Assembly: GCA_024235675.1 (NCBI GenBank)
Contig: JACKLZ010000003.1
Location: 248,001-312,000 of the forward strand
Source of the DNA: Zoogloeaceae bacterium
GTDB lineage: Bacteria; Pseudomonadota; Gammaproteobacteria; Burkholderiales; Rhodocyclaceae
Length of the DNA: 64,000 nt
Direction: 5' to 3'
The notes beneath the pieces are model-generated. The model was not told where the DNA came from and did no database searches. It saw only the letters and a program-made list of their open reading frames with translations. The translations under genes and the position numbers were made by a program. How positions within the stretch are numbered: position 1 is the stretch's first letter; each line of letters starts with the position of its first letter. Positions 54,172 through 63,079 of this stretch are shown here, piece after piece.

Positions 54172-55079
54172 GCCAACTGCCCGCGTCCCTCCATGTCCTC
54201 GAGCGCGGCTGGCTCTCGTCCAACAACATCCTGCTGTTTGAGGGCGATCGCGCCATCCTGGTCGACACCGGCTATGTCAGCCACGCCGATCAGACCGTCG
54301 CCCTGGTGCGCAGCGCGCTCGACGGCCGGCGCCTCACCGACATCGTCAACACCCACTCGCACTCCGACCACATCGGCGGCAACGCAGCGGTGCAGCGCGC
54401 TTTCGGCTGCCGCATCACCGTGCCCGCCGGCATGCACGACGCCGTCCAGCAATGGGACGAAAACGCCTTGCTGCTCACCGTCGCCGGCCAGACCGGCGAC
54501 CGCTTCACCGCCGACACCAAGGCCCACCCCGGCGACACCCGCGAGATGGGCGGCCTGCACTGGGAAGCGCTCGCCGCGCCCGGCCACGACATGGACGCGC
54601 TGATGTTCTTCAACCGCGACCACGGCGTGCTCATCTCCGGCGACGCGCTGTGGCGCGACGGCTTTGGCATCCTCTTCGCCGACGTGCTCGGCACCGGCGA
54701 CGGCATCGGCGAAGCCCGCCGCACGCTCGACGTAATCGCCCGCCTGCCGGTGCGCCATGTCATTCCCGGCCACGGCGCGCCCTTCGATGAAGTCGACGAG
54801 GCCCTCGCCGCCGCCTACGCCCGCCTGCGCGCCTTCGAAGAAGACGGCAGCCGCATGGCCCGCAACGCCATCCGAGGCTGCGTCACCTTCTCCCTGCTCG
54901 ACATGCGCCGCATCGCCCTCGCCGACCTCCCCGGCTGGCTGGACCGCACCCCGCTGTTCCGCATCGCCAACGAACGCTTCCTCAACGAAACCCCCGAACG
55001 TCTGGCCGACTGGCTGGTCGCCAGCCTCGTCAAAGCCGGCGTCGCGCGGCGCGACGGTGAGTGGCTGGTCGCGGCCTGA
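54168..55079 (+). CDS. Metallo-beta-lactamase-fold hydrolase
   Basis: This 303-residue protein has the MBL motif THSHSDHIGGN, the GHDMDALMFFN region, ISGDALWRDG and VIPGHGAP. It is a zinc-dependent hydrolase of unknown substrate, distinct from the MBL gene next to phaC. It is the last plus-strand gene before the IS110 element. Confidence 0.88.
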   Translation: MSQLPASLHVLERGWLSSNNILLFEGDRAILVDTGYVSHADQTVALVRSALDGRRLTDIVNTHSHSDHIGGNAAVQRAFGCRITVPAGMHDAVQQWDENALLLTVAGQTGDRFTADTKAHPGDTREMGGLHWEALAAPGHDMDALMFFNRDHGVLISGDALWRDGFGILFADVLGTGDGIGEARRTLDVIARLPVRHVIPGHGAPFDEVDEALAAAYARLRAFEEDGSRMARNAIRGCVTFSLLDMRRIALADLPGWLDRTPLFRIANERFLNETPERLADWLVASLVKAGVARRDGEWLVAA

Positions 55080-55111
55080 CGCTTACCGCGATCGTCGGCA
55101 GGCCGTAGATT

Positions 55112-56077
55112 CTATGTTGCGCGGCAATCGTCGCCGAGCACCTCAGTACGATACAGCTGACAGTTCTTATTGATGGCAAAGGCGATACGCAGCAGCTTTC
55201 TGGCGATGATGCAGTGAGCCGCAGTGCTCGGCAAACCGCGGGCAATCAGTTGATCAAATCGTTTGCGCCACAGTGCGCATCGACAGGCACTGACAGCTGC
55301 CATGTAGATCAGTCGGCGCTCTTCACCGTTGCCCTGCTTGGACAGGTGTCGCGGAGCTTCTGACACTCCCGACTGGTGCGGCCTTGGGTCCATGCCCAGG
55401 GCGGCGACCAGCGCATCGCTGTTGCGGTACGGATGACGACTCAAGCGTAGCGCCAAAGCGGTGCTGATCAGCGGCCCCACGCCGGGGATTGATCGCAGGC
55501 GGGTGGCCTGTGCGAGCAACTGCTCATCGGCGCGCACCCGTTGGCGCAGCTGCGAGTCGATTTCCCGCACGCACTGATCGAAGGCAATCAGCAGCGGCTC
55601 GAATGGCGCGCGTAACGACTCATCCAGTGACTGGCAACTCATGCGCAGTGCGGCACGTTGTTTGACCACCTGATGACGACGATGCAACAGAGTCTGGACG
55701 GAGCGCTGTGTTGCACTCGGCGGCGTATAGAGCGGGTGCTCGTCCGCCTCGTTCTGTACGTATCGGGCAATGCCCCGGGCATCGAGAATGTCGGTCTTGC
55801 CGCGTGAGCGCAGCGACTTCAGATACACGGCCACGGCGCGCGGGTTGAAGACATAGACCTGGTGGCCTGCGGCATGGGCCAGATCGGCCAATTGCTGGTG
55901 ATAGATCCCCGTCGCTTCCATGCCGACGCGACAGTCGGCTGGCAAAGTTCCGAGCCAGCGCCAAATCGCATCGGGCCGATTGGCGATCTTGGTGACGCGC
56001 TGATCGACACTCGAGGCGATGACCAGCTCGTGCTTGCCAACGTCAACGCCGAAGTTCAGTTGTGCGGAGCGTTCCAT
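55112..56077 (-). mobile_element. IS110-family transposase (recombinase)
   Basis: This 321-residue protein has the IS110 DEDD RuvC-like domain: D12 in FGVDVGKHELV, E54 in GMEATGIYH, and D96/D99 in KTDILDARGIARY. The C-terminal Tnp20-type domain has SIPGVGPLISTAL and HQSGVSEAPRHLSKQGNGEE. Both domains look intact. The ATG at 56077 has AGGAGGAGGCC upstream. IS110 elements lack terminal inverted repeats, so the element ends cannot be placed from this sequence. The about 600-bp gene-free stretch upstream probably includes the element's long non-coding end. Confidence 0.9.
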
Positions 56078-56171
56078 GAGGCCTCCTCCTGAGCACATCA
56101 GTACAGCGCGTACAATGCTCAGTAGCCGAGGGGGCGTCTGCCTGGACGTTGGCTTGTTCACTATCGGCGGT

Positions 56172-56199
56172 CGTTTGGCCCGGCATGCCGGGCCAAACG
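56172..56199. repeat. Perfect 28-bp palindrome
   Basis: The half CGTTTGGCCCGGCA is followed directly by its reverse complement. It lies about 95 bp upstream of the IS110 transposase start. It may be structural sequence of the element's RNA end or a cruciform-prone repeat. Confidence 0.6.
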
Positions 56200-56350
56200 C
56201 CTGCTGCATTCTTCATCGACGTTGGGCAGACGAAGTGGGGACAGCACTACAGAGGTCTGTCCGTGCGCTAACACGGCAGATAGCCCGGATCGTCCCTCCA
56301 CCTCGGCTCCCCCGCACGCTGAGAACAAGGGAGCACCGATAACATACAAG

Positions 56351-56377
56351 CCCGGATGCAGCGCAGCGGAATCCGGG
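56351..56377. repeat. REP-like inverted repeat
   Basis: CCCGGAT (56351-56357) and ATCCGGG (56371-56377) flank GCAGCGCAGCGGA, the pattern of a widespread intergenic repeat in proteobacteria (GTAGCCCGGAT...ATCCGGGC). A second TAGCCCGGAT fragment lies at 56281. Confidence 0.5.
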
Positions 56378-56671
56378 AGCAGTCGTTGTGCGCGCAACAT
56401 GCATTCTCTGTGTCGGCCTGCATTCGTTTCGATCGCCGCTCATGTGTTGATGGTAAACATGCTTTTCAGATGCTGTTGGTTTATGATAAATGCAAAATAT
56501 TTTGAGCAGATATCCAGCAACATAATGTGACTGAATGCGGGTGATTTATGCGGCGTTTTCGACCGCCGTAGCTTTGGCTGGCGCTTTGGCAGCGTGGGCC
56601 AAGATTACATAGGTTTCGTCTTATGCCCCAGCAGCGCGGTTCAATACCCTAGATAGTTTTTCTAAAGCCAT

Positions 56672-57178
56672 ATGATGCTTCCCGTTCTTGGATTTTCTGT
56701 ACTGCTCGCCAAGCTGTTTCCCGTGGGTGGCCAGCTCCTGATCATGTTGCTTGGTGGAATGTACGGGCCTGTATTCGGGAAGTTGCCGCCGGCGCTATTT
56801 CATGCATTTGTACTCTTGGCTAACTACGTTCCGGCGGTGATAGTCGCGACGATATTTGTCAATAAAGCGCAACTCAGTGAGCGTCTTCCGAAGGAAATGC
56901 CAGGAAGCTCTACCCTCCTTTATGGCTTGGCGCTACTCGTGATTTATCACGGCCTGCGAATCTTTGCTTCGACGGTTCCAGGGGGCGGGGCACCATTCGT
57001 TGTGTCCATTTACTCGCCCTTTTTGATCATCCCGTCGAACATACTCGTTGTAATTGGAGTCACCAAAGTGTTGTTGGCTGCTTTGCCTCGGCTGAGAGTG
57101 CGAGAAAGCATGCCAGAAGAGAAAGGCAGTTCACGTTTATGGTGGACGGCTGGGAGTGCGGATCAACGACGCGGTTGA
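56672..57178 (+). CDS. Hypothetical membrane protein
   Basis: This 168-residue protein has about four hydrophobic segments and no family I recognise. Its base composition is visibly AT-richer than that of its neighbours, and it lies between an IS110 element and repeat debris, which suggests recent acquisition. No strong ribosome site is seen before the ATG-ATG at 56672. It may be functional or decaying. Confidence 0.5.
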   Translation: MMLPVLGFSVLLAKLFPVGGQLLIMLLGGMYGPVFGKLPPALFHAFVLLANYVPAVIVATIFVNKAQLSERLPKEMPGSSTLLYGLALLVIYHGLRIFASTVPGGGAPFVVSIYSPFLIIPSNILVVIGVTKVLLAALPRLRVRESMPEEKGSSRLWWTAGSADQRRG

Positions 57179-57502
57179 TTTGGACGTACATCTTGGGTCA
57201 AGAGTGGCTGCACGCAGCACGGTAGGTTGGGTTGAGCAACGCGAAGCCCAACATCCACCCTTCAAAAATCGTTGGACTTCGCTTCACCCACCCCAGATTA
57301 CATGGCACGCATCTCTATGGCAGCGGCAGTCGCCAGGATACCGCGCGCGTAATTTGGGCGCAGTCCGTAGGCGTAGGGTGGTCAGCTTTGCTGCCCACCA
57401 TTCATCGGCTGTCTTGGGTGTCGATGGTGGGCGGACAAGCCGCCCACCCTACGGCGCCAAGCGGTGAAGTGGCGGGGCAATGCGTCACTTGTTGCAACCC
57501 CC
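57179..57502. repeat. Intergenic repeat mosaic
   Basis: This 324-bp gap holds several nested inverted repeats and no gene. The first part (57221-57300) resembles the GGTTGGGTT...AACCCAAC family of extragenic repeats. The second has CGTAGGGTGG (57372-57381) pairing with CCACCCTACG (57444-57453) and an inner GGTGGGCGG/CCGCCCACC stem (57426-57448). It separates the membrane protein gene from the convergent dctM. Confidence 0.6.
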
Positions 57503-59035
57503 TCACCCATAAACCAGCCCCGGCAAAAACGTCACAATTCCCGGCAGCAAGATACACAGCGTCAGCCCCAGCACCTGCAGGCCAAGAAACACCAGCGCCG
57601 AGCGGAAGATGGTGGCCATGCTGATCGAGTCGGGCGTGACACCGCGCATGTAGAACAGGGCGTAGCCGAAGGGCGGGCTGAGGAAGCTCATCTGCATGTT
57701 GACCAGGTAGATGACGCCGAACCATAACGCCACCTTGTCGCCGGGCACGGGGGGCAGGCCGAGCAGGCCGTCGAAGGTGAGTGACTTGATGATGGGCACG
57801 AAGATGGGCACGGCGAGCAGCAGGATGCCGACCCAGTCGAGGAACATGCCGAGGATGACCAGCAGCACCATCATCAGGAACAGGATGCCGTAGGGCGACA
57901 GGCCGGTGCCGAGGATGGCGTCGTTGATGAAGGCCTGGCCGCCTTGCAGGATGTAGAAGCCGACGAAGATCGAGGCACCGAAGATGATCCACAGCACCAT
58001 GGCCGAGGCCTTGACGGTGCTGACCGAGGCCTCTTTGAGGGCGATGAGGTTGAAGCGCTTGTGCATGATGGCGACGATGATGGCGCCGAATGAGCCGATG
58101 CCGGCGGCCTCGACGGGCGTGGCGATGCCGGCGAAGAGCAGGCCGAGCACCAGTACCACCAGAATGAGCGGCGCGACCAGCTTGAGCAGCAGGCGCAGCT
58201 TCTGGCCGAGGTTGAGGCGCTCTTCGCGCGGGACGGCGGGGCCGAGTTCGGGGCGCAGCCAGGTGCGAAACAAGACGTAGGCCACATACAGGCCGGAGAG
58301 CATCAGGCCCGGCAGCAGCGATCCTAAATACAGCTCACCGACCGATTGCTGCGCCACTACGGCATACAGGATGGCGAGGATGGAGGGCGGAATCAGGATG
58401 CCGAGCGTGCCGCCGGCCATGATGGAGCCGATGGCGATCTCGGGGTGGTAGTTGCGCTTGAGCATGGCCGGCAGGGCGATGATGCCCATGGTGACCACCG
58501 CCGCGCCGATGACGCCGACCATGGCGGCGAGAATGGTGGAGGCGATGATGGTGGCCGCCGCCAGCCCGCCGCGCAGCCCGCCCATCCACTGGTAGATGAC
58601 GTCGAACATCTCCTCGATCAGCCCGGCGCGTTCGAGCATGGAGGCCATGAAAATGAACAGCGGAATGGCCGCCAGATCGGAGTTGGTCATCATCGGGAAG
58701 ATGCGCGAGGGGATGATGTTGATCATCACCTGGCCGCCGATGAGGTAGATGAACACCACCCCCAGCCCGCCGGTCACGAAGGCCAGCGGCAGGCCCAGCA
58801 TGAGCAGCACCAGCAGGGAGCCGAACATGATGTAGGTGAGCTCCTTGATCTCCACGTCTTCGAGCAGGCCCGCGGTGGTGAACAGGAAGTGCGCGTCTTC
58901 GTAGGGGTCGTAGAACAGCACGTTGATCAGCTCGACGCCGAAGATGAACAGCGCGGTACCGGTCGACAGAATCAGCGCGGCGGTGCCGAGGCGGCCGCTG
59001 AGCGAGGGGGTGCGCTTTGCGCCTGATGTCGTCAT
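57503..59035 (-). CDS. dctM: TRAP transporter large permease DctM
   Basis: This 510-residue protein is the large membrane subunit of a TRAP transporter, with about 12-14 hydrophobic segments and the DctM patterns GLPLAFVTGGLGVVF and AIPLFIFMASMLERAGL. A sizeable hydrophilic loop near residues 45-65 is unusual at the N-terminus. It follows dctQ by 3 bp and ends the dctPQM set. Confidence 0.93.
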   Translation of the reverse strand: MTTSGAKRTPSLSGRLGTAALILSTGTALFIFGVELINVLFYDPYEDAHFLFTTAGLLEDVEIKELTYIMFGSLLVLLMLGLPLAFVTGGLGVVFIYLIGGQVMINIIPSRIFPMMTNSDLAAIPLFIFMASMLERAGLIEEMFDVIYQWMGGLRGGLAAATIIASTILAAMVGVIGAAVVTMGIIALPAMLKRNYHPEIAIGSIMAGGTLGILIPPSILAILYAVVAQQSVGELYLGSLLPGLMLSGLYVAYVLFRTWLRPELGPAVPREERLNLGQKLRLLLKLVAPLILVVLVLGLLFAGIATPVEAAGIGSFGAIIVAIMHKRFNLIALKEASVSTVKASAMVLWIIFGASIFVGFYILQGGQAFINDAILGTGLSPYGILFLMMVLLVILGMFLDWVGILLLAVPIFVPIIKSLTFDGLLGLPPVPGDKVALWFGVIYLVNMQMSFLSPPFGYALFYMRGVTPDSISMATIFRSALVFLGLQVLGLTLCILLPGIVTFLPGLVYG

Positions 59036-59038
59036 GGC

Positions 59039-59728
59039 TCAGCCCTCCCGGCCCATGCGCTGGAAGAGCACGATGTCCTTGGCCAGCTTGGAGATGCCCG
59101 CCAGCAGCAGCAGGACGGCGCCGAGCACCATCATGCCCTTGACCGGCCAGTACTGGATGCCCCAGGTCTCGACCGTGGTCTCGCCCATGCCGTAGGACGA
59201 CATGAAGAAGCCCCAGGAAGTGCCGAACAGCGCAATGGCGAAGATGAAGAAGAACACCGAGGTGAAGATGTCCATGCCGACCCGGCCGCGCGGCGGCAGC
59301 TTGATGTAGAGCACGTCGACCCGCACATGGCCGCCGGTGAGCAGGGTGTAGGCGCCGGCGAGCAGGTATTGCATGCCGAACAGCAAGAAGCACGACTCAT
59401 GCACCCAGATGGTCGGCTGGTTGAAGATGTAGCGCATGATCACTTCGTAGAAGTAGGCGACCACGGCATTGACCGTCCAGAACGCGACGAAGATGCCCGA
59501 CCACTTGCTGAGGGTGTCGAGCACGCGGGTGAAGCCGTTTTCGACATGTAGCGCCGGGTCCTCGGTGGCCAGCAGACTGGCGGCCAGCTCTTCGTCCGGC
59601 GTGGTGGGCGGCGGCTGGCCGTGTTCTTGCCAGCGCGCCCAGAAGATGAAGATCAGCGGCATGATCGCCAGCCAGCCCCAATAGATCATGTGGGGCAGCA
59701 CGAAGCCAAAGTCGGGTTCTGTGTTCAT
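59039..59728 (-). CDS. dctQ: TRAP transporter small permease DctQ
   Basis: This roughly 229-residue small subunit has four main membrane segments with the DctQ pattern VIMRYIFNQPTIWVHE, plus an extra N-terminal membrane segment and a hydrophilic stretch not seen in the shortest members. The ATG at 59728 (MNTEPDFG) has GGAGAT upstream. It lies 84 bp after dctP and 3 bp before dctM. Confidence 0.9.
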   Translation of the reverse strand: MNTEPDFGFVLPHMIYWGWLAIMPLIFIFWARWQEHGQPPPTTPDEELAASLLATEDPALHVENGFTRVLDTLSKWSGIFVAFWTVNAVVAYFYEVIMRYIFNQPTIWVHESCFLLFGMQYLLAGAYTLLTGGHVRVDVLYIKLPPRGRVGMDIFTSVFFFIFAIALFGTSWGFFMSSYGMGETTVETWGIQYWPVKGMMVLGAVLLLLAGISKLAKDIVLFQRMGREG

Positions 59729-59812
59729 GGGCACATCTCCTCGGGTGCAGCGCGCGCGCATCGCACCGCGCCGGATCGTGCCGGGCGGTGCGCTGCTTCA
59801 GCCAGGATGCTG

Positions 59813-60943
59813 TTAGAGGCTCAGGCCCTTGATGTCGGCCGCGGAGACGTAGCCCATGATCGGATTCATCATGTAGTCGAGCTGCATCTTGAACACCTCG
59901 GCTGCGGCCTGGTCTTTCTTGGCCCACTTGAACCAGATCGGAATGGCCGCCTTGCGGAACTGGTCCAGGTCGTCCTGACTCATGCGGTTGATGACGCTGC
60001 CGGCCTGCTCGAATTTGACCAGGGCCTCGACGTTGCGCTTCTGGATCGACACGAAGTGCTTCACCGAATAGGTCTTCACCCGGTCTTCCACCATTTGCTG
60101 CATCAGTGGCGACAGGCTCTTCCAGGCGCGCATGTTGACCGTGAAGTCCATCAGGTCGACCGGCTGGTACACCGACATCAGGCCCGGCGGGCCGAAGAGG
60201 ATGTACTTGGTCACCTGCGCAAAGCCCAGGTCCCAGTTGACCGCCGGCCCCACATAGTCGGCCGCGTCGATCGTGCCTTTTTCAAGCGCCGGGAAGATGT
60301 CCGAGCCCGGCAGACTCACCGTGCTGGCGCCAAAGGCCTGGAACACTTCCGACACCATGCCGCCGGGCACGCGCAGCTTGAGGCCCTGGAAGTCGGCCAC
60401 GCTCTGTACCGGCTTTTTCGAGTGGATGATGTTGGCGTCATGCTGGATCGGGCCGACATACACCAAGCCGAATTTGGCGTAGATTTCGCGCACCTTCTCG
60501 AGCAGGCCGAGGCCGTAGAACATGGTGTCCCACTGCGCGGGCTGGTCCGGCCCCACCGGGTAGGACGACAGGAAAACGCTGGCCGGCATCTTGCCTGCCC
60601 AGTAAAGGGTGAAGGGGTTCATGCCGTCGAGCACGCCGGTCTGCACCGACTCGAACAGCGCGTTGTTGTCGGCCGCCACGGCCTTGGCGCCGAAGGGCTT
60701 GATGCTCAGCTCGCCGCCAGTGGCCTCCTGAAAGCCGTTGCACCATTCCTCGAACAAGGCGTAGCCGGTGGTGCCGGCGTCCCAGGTCGATTGCACTTTC
60801 CAGGTCTTGCCCTTGGCCGCCTGGGCGTTGCTGATAAAGGGAGCGCCGGCAATCAGTGCGCCGCCGGCCGCGGCGGTTTTCAGGAAGTTGCGTCGTTGCG
60901 GTGCGCTTTGCTGCGATGCGAGTGATTGATTTTTCTTATCCAC
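59813..60943 (-). CDS. dctP: TRAP transporter solute receptor DctP with Tat signal
   Basis: This 376-residue periplasmic receptor has a twin-arginine signal (PQRRNFLKTAAAGGALIAG) ending NAQA, then the DctP fold (FNPFTLYWAGKMPASVFLSS region, KLRVPGGMVSEVF, DAADYVGPAVNWDLG). The last segment resembles receptors for 2-oxo or mannitol-like monocarboxylates, but the ligand is not determinable. The start is GTG at 60943 with GGAGGA upstream. Confidence 0.92.
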   Translation of the reverse strand: MDKKNQSLASQQSAPQRRNFLKTAAAGGALIAGAPFISNAQAAKGKTWKVQSTWDAGTTGYALFEEWCNGFQEATGGELSIKPFGAKAVAADNNALFESVQTGVLDGMNPFTLYWAGKMPASVFLSSYPVGPDQPAQWDTMFYGLGLLEKVREIYAKFGLVYVGPIQHDANIIHSKKPVQSVADFQGLKLRVPGGMVSEVFQAFGASTVSLPGSDIFPALEKGTIDAADYVGPAVNWDLGFAQVTKYILFGPPGLMSVYQPVDLMDFTVNMRAWKSLSPLMQQMVEDRVKTYSVKHFVSIQKRNVEALVKFEQAGSVINRMSQDDLDQFRKAAIPIWFKWAKKDQAAAEVFKMQLDYMMNPIMGYVSAADIKGLSL

Positions 60944-61229
60944 GAAGGTCTCCTCCAGATCTGTCACAAGAGCGGACGAGCCGTGCGTGCGCCCGCCCGG
61001 CGGCCTTGGCAATGCGCCGCAGCCGTGGGTTGATCGAATGCCTGGCGCCAGACTCCGCCAGCGTCCATGCATTCGCCGCATCAACCTTTTAAGACTAGGC
61101 CGGCAAACCGCGGATCGATGTATAGGTTTTCCCTAATGTAGCCGGCCGTGGCGGTGCTCGGGCCGATTGGCGGGTGTCATCACAGTGCTGTTCGCTATAC
61201 ACTCGACGCATTCTGTTACGGGCCTGAAC
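60944..61229. other. Divergent intergenic region between dctP and rapZ
   Basis: This 286-bp gap holds the dctP and rapZ promoters. On the minus strand TATACA (61124-61119) is a possible dctP -10, overlapped by an imperfect repeat TAGG-N5-CCTA at 61123-61135 that could be an operator. I see no terminator. Confidence 0.4.
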
Positions 61230-62099
61230 ATGCAGATCGTTCTCATCAGCGGCTTGTCCGGATCGGGCAAGAGCGTTGCCCTCAATGTGCTCGAAGATGC
61301 CGGCTACTACGTGGTCGACAATCTCCCCGCCACCTTGCTGCCACAACTGGTGAGCAACCTGCGCGGGGCGGGTTACCGCCGCGTGGCGGTGGCGGTGGAC
61401 GTGCGCTCGGGCATGTCGATTGCCGCCTTGCCTGGCGAGGTCGAGCGACTGCGCGGCATGATTGCCGATGTGCGCTTCATCTTTCTCGACGCGCGCGACG
61501 ACACGCTCATCGCCCGCTTCTCCGAAACCCGCCGGCGCCACCCACTGGCCGAAGAAAACGTCACGCTCGGCGAGGCCATTGCCCGTGAGCGTGAGGCACT
61601 CGACCCGATCGCCCGCCTGGGCTACCGCATGGACACCAGCGACACCCAGGCCAACACCTTGCGGGCCTGGGTCAAGGACTACCTGAAGCTAGAGGCCACG
61701 GCCGGCCTGACCTTGCTGTTCCAGTCCTTCGGCTTCAAATACGGCATTCCGGTCGATGCCGATCTGGTGTTCGATGTGCGCTGCCTGCCCAATCCGCACT
61801 ACGACCCCAAGCTGCGCCCGCTCACCGGCAAGGACCAGCCAGTGATCGACTTCCTCGAGCGCATTCCCGAAGTCGGCCGCATGGCCGAAGACATCCGCGC
61901 TTTTGTGGCCAACTGGCTGCCGGCCTACATCCGCGACAACCGCAGCTACCTCACGGTGGCCATCGGCTGTACTGGCGGGCAGCATCGCTCGGTGTATTTC
62001 GCCGAATGGCTGGCCGCGGCTTTTGGTGACACGGTGCGCGTGATGGTTCGGCACCGTGCCTCGGCACGCCGCTCGCGGGACGGTCAGCCCCCTTCATGA
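61230..62099 (+). CDS. rapZ: RNase adapter RapZ
   Basis: This 289-residue protein has the N-terminal P-loop GLSGSGKS (about residues 7-14) and the C-terminal domain with GCTGGQHRSVYF. In E. coli RapZ guides RNase E to the GlmZ small RNA to control amino-sugar synthesis; in betaproteobacteria the role is less clear. The ATG at 61230 gives family length. The NusG-II gene starts at 62096 with a 4-bp overlap. Confidence 0.94.
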   Translation: MQIVLISGLSGSGKSVALNVLEDAGYYVVDNLPATLLPQLVSNLRGAGYRRVAVAVDVRSGMSIAALPGEVERLRGMIADVRFIFLDARDDTLIARFSETRRRHPLAEENVTLGEAIAREREALDPIARLGYRMDTSDTQANTLRAWVKDYLKLEATAGLTLLFQSFGFKYGIPVDADLVFDVRCLPNPHYDPKLRPLTGKDQPVIDFLERIPEVGRMAEDIRAFVANWLPAYIRDNRSYLTVAIGCTGGQHRSVYFAEWLAAAFGDTVRVMVRHRASARRSRDGQPPS

Positions 62100-62485
62100 A
62101 GCTCGCTTGGCATGAGTGGCGTGCCGGCTTTCGTCCCGGAGATTTCTTGGTGATCGGCGGCGGCCTGGCCGCCTGCGTTTTTTTTGCGCTGACATTCTGG
62201 CAAGGCGGTGTGGCGCGCTGGGCCGAGGTGCGCGCGGGCGGCAAAGTGGTGGCCCGGCTGAGCCTCGATCGCCCGGCCTCGGTCGACGTCGACGGCCCGC
62301 TCGGGCAGACCCGGGTGCAGGTCGAGCCGGGTCGCGCGCGTGTGTTCAGCGACCCCGGCCCCCGCCAGTATTGCGTGCTGCAAGGCTGGCTGACCCGCGC
62401 CGGTGCGGTCGCCATCTGCGCGCCCAACGAAGTCAGCCTGCGCCTGCTCGGCGACAGCAGCGCTTATGACACGCTCAACTACTGA
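62096..62485 (+). CDS. NusG domain II-containing protein
   Basis: This 129-residue protein has one membrane segment (about 15-37) and an extracytoplasmic NusG-II-like domain (RVQVEPGRARVFSDPGPRQYC to RAGAVAICAPNEVSLRL). The family is often next to Gx transporters and flavin-transfer genes. It overlaps rapZ by 4 bp and the next gene by 20 bp. Confidence 0.82.
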   Translation: MKLAWHEWRAGFRPGDFLVIGGGLAACVFFALTFWQGGVARWAEVRAGGKVVARLSLDRPASVDVDGPLGQTRVQVEPGRARVFSDPGPRQYCVLQGWLTRAGAVAICAPNEVSLRLLGDSSAYDTLNY

Positions 62486-63002
62486 GCTCCCCGTCACCAA
62501 CGCCGATGTGCGCATCGCCCGCTATGCGGCGGCGGCGATCGCGCTGTCGATTGCCGAGGCCGCCATCCCCTTGCCACTGCCGGGCGTCAAGCCGGGGCTG
62601 GGCAACATCATCACGCTGGTGGTGCTGGCGCGCTGGGGGTGGCGTGAGGCGGCCTGGGTCGCCTTGCTGCGGGTGTTTGCTGCGTCCTTGGTGCTCGGCC
62701 AGTTTCTGGCGCCCGGGTTCTTTTTGAGCGTCAGCGGGGCGTTGATCAGCCTGGGGGTGTTGGCCCTGGCGCAGCACTTGCCCACGCGCTGGTTTGGTCC
62801 GGTCAGTCACAGCGTGCTGGCGGCCTTCGGTCATTTCGCGGGGCAGATTCTGATCGCCCGGCTGTGGCTGGTGCCGCACGACGGCATTTTCTATCTGGTG
62901 CCGGTATTCGCGCTGGCGGCCGTGGTGTTTGGCACCGTGAATGGCTTGGTGGCCGACTACCTGCTGCGTCACTCGCCGCCACGCGCGAGCCCGCCCGACT
63001 GA
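62466..63002 (+). CDS. Gx transporter family protein (heptaprenyl diphosphate synthase component I-like)
   Basis: This roughly 178-residue membrane protein has five hydrophobic segments and the pattern AIPLPLPGVKPGLGNIITLVVL of the Gx transporter group (once called heptaprenyl diphosphate synthase component I). It is paired with the NusG-II gene upstream (20-bp overlap). Its substrate is unknown. Confidence 0.82.
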   Translation: MTRSTTELPVTNADVRIARYAAAAIALSIAEAAIPLPLPGVKPGLGNIITLVVLARWGWREAAWVALLRVFAASLVLGQFLAPGFFLSVSGALISLGVLALAQHLPTRWFGPVSHSVLAAFGHFAGQILIARLWLVPHDGIFYLVPVFALAAVVFGTVNGLVADYLLRHSPPRASPPD

Positions 63003-63079
63003 GCCCGGATCGGCCAAACGCTGCGGCCGTATTGGCGCTAAGATGACGGCGTATCTACGCTATCCCACCCGGATCGGTC

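Larger units (their letters stand above)
56078..56671 (-). other. Gene-free region upstream of the IS110 gene
   Basis: No coding frame is convincing in these 594 bp. The part nearest the transposase probably belongs to the IS110 element's non-coding end, where related elements encode a bridge RNA. It contains a perfect 28-bp palindrome at 56172-56199. Farther out (from about 56440) the sequence becomes visibly AT-richer and looks like foreign or eroded DNA. Confidence 0.5.
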
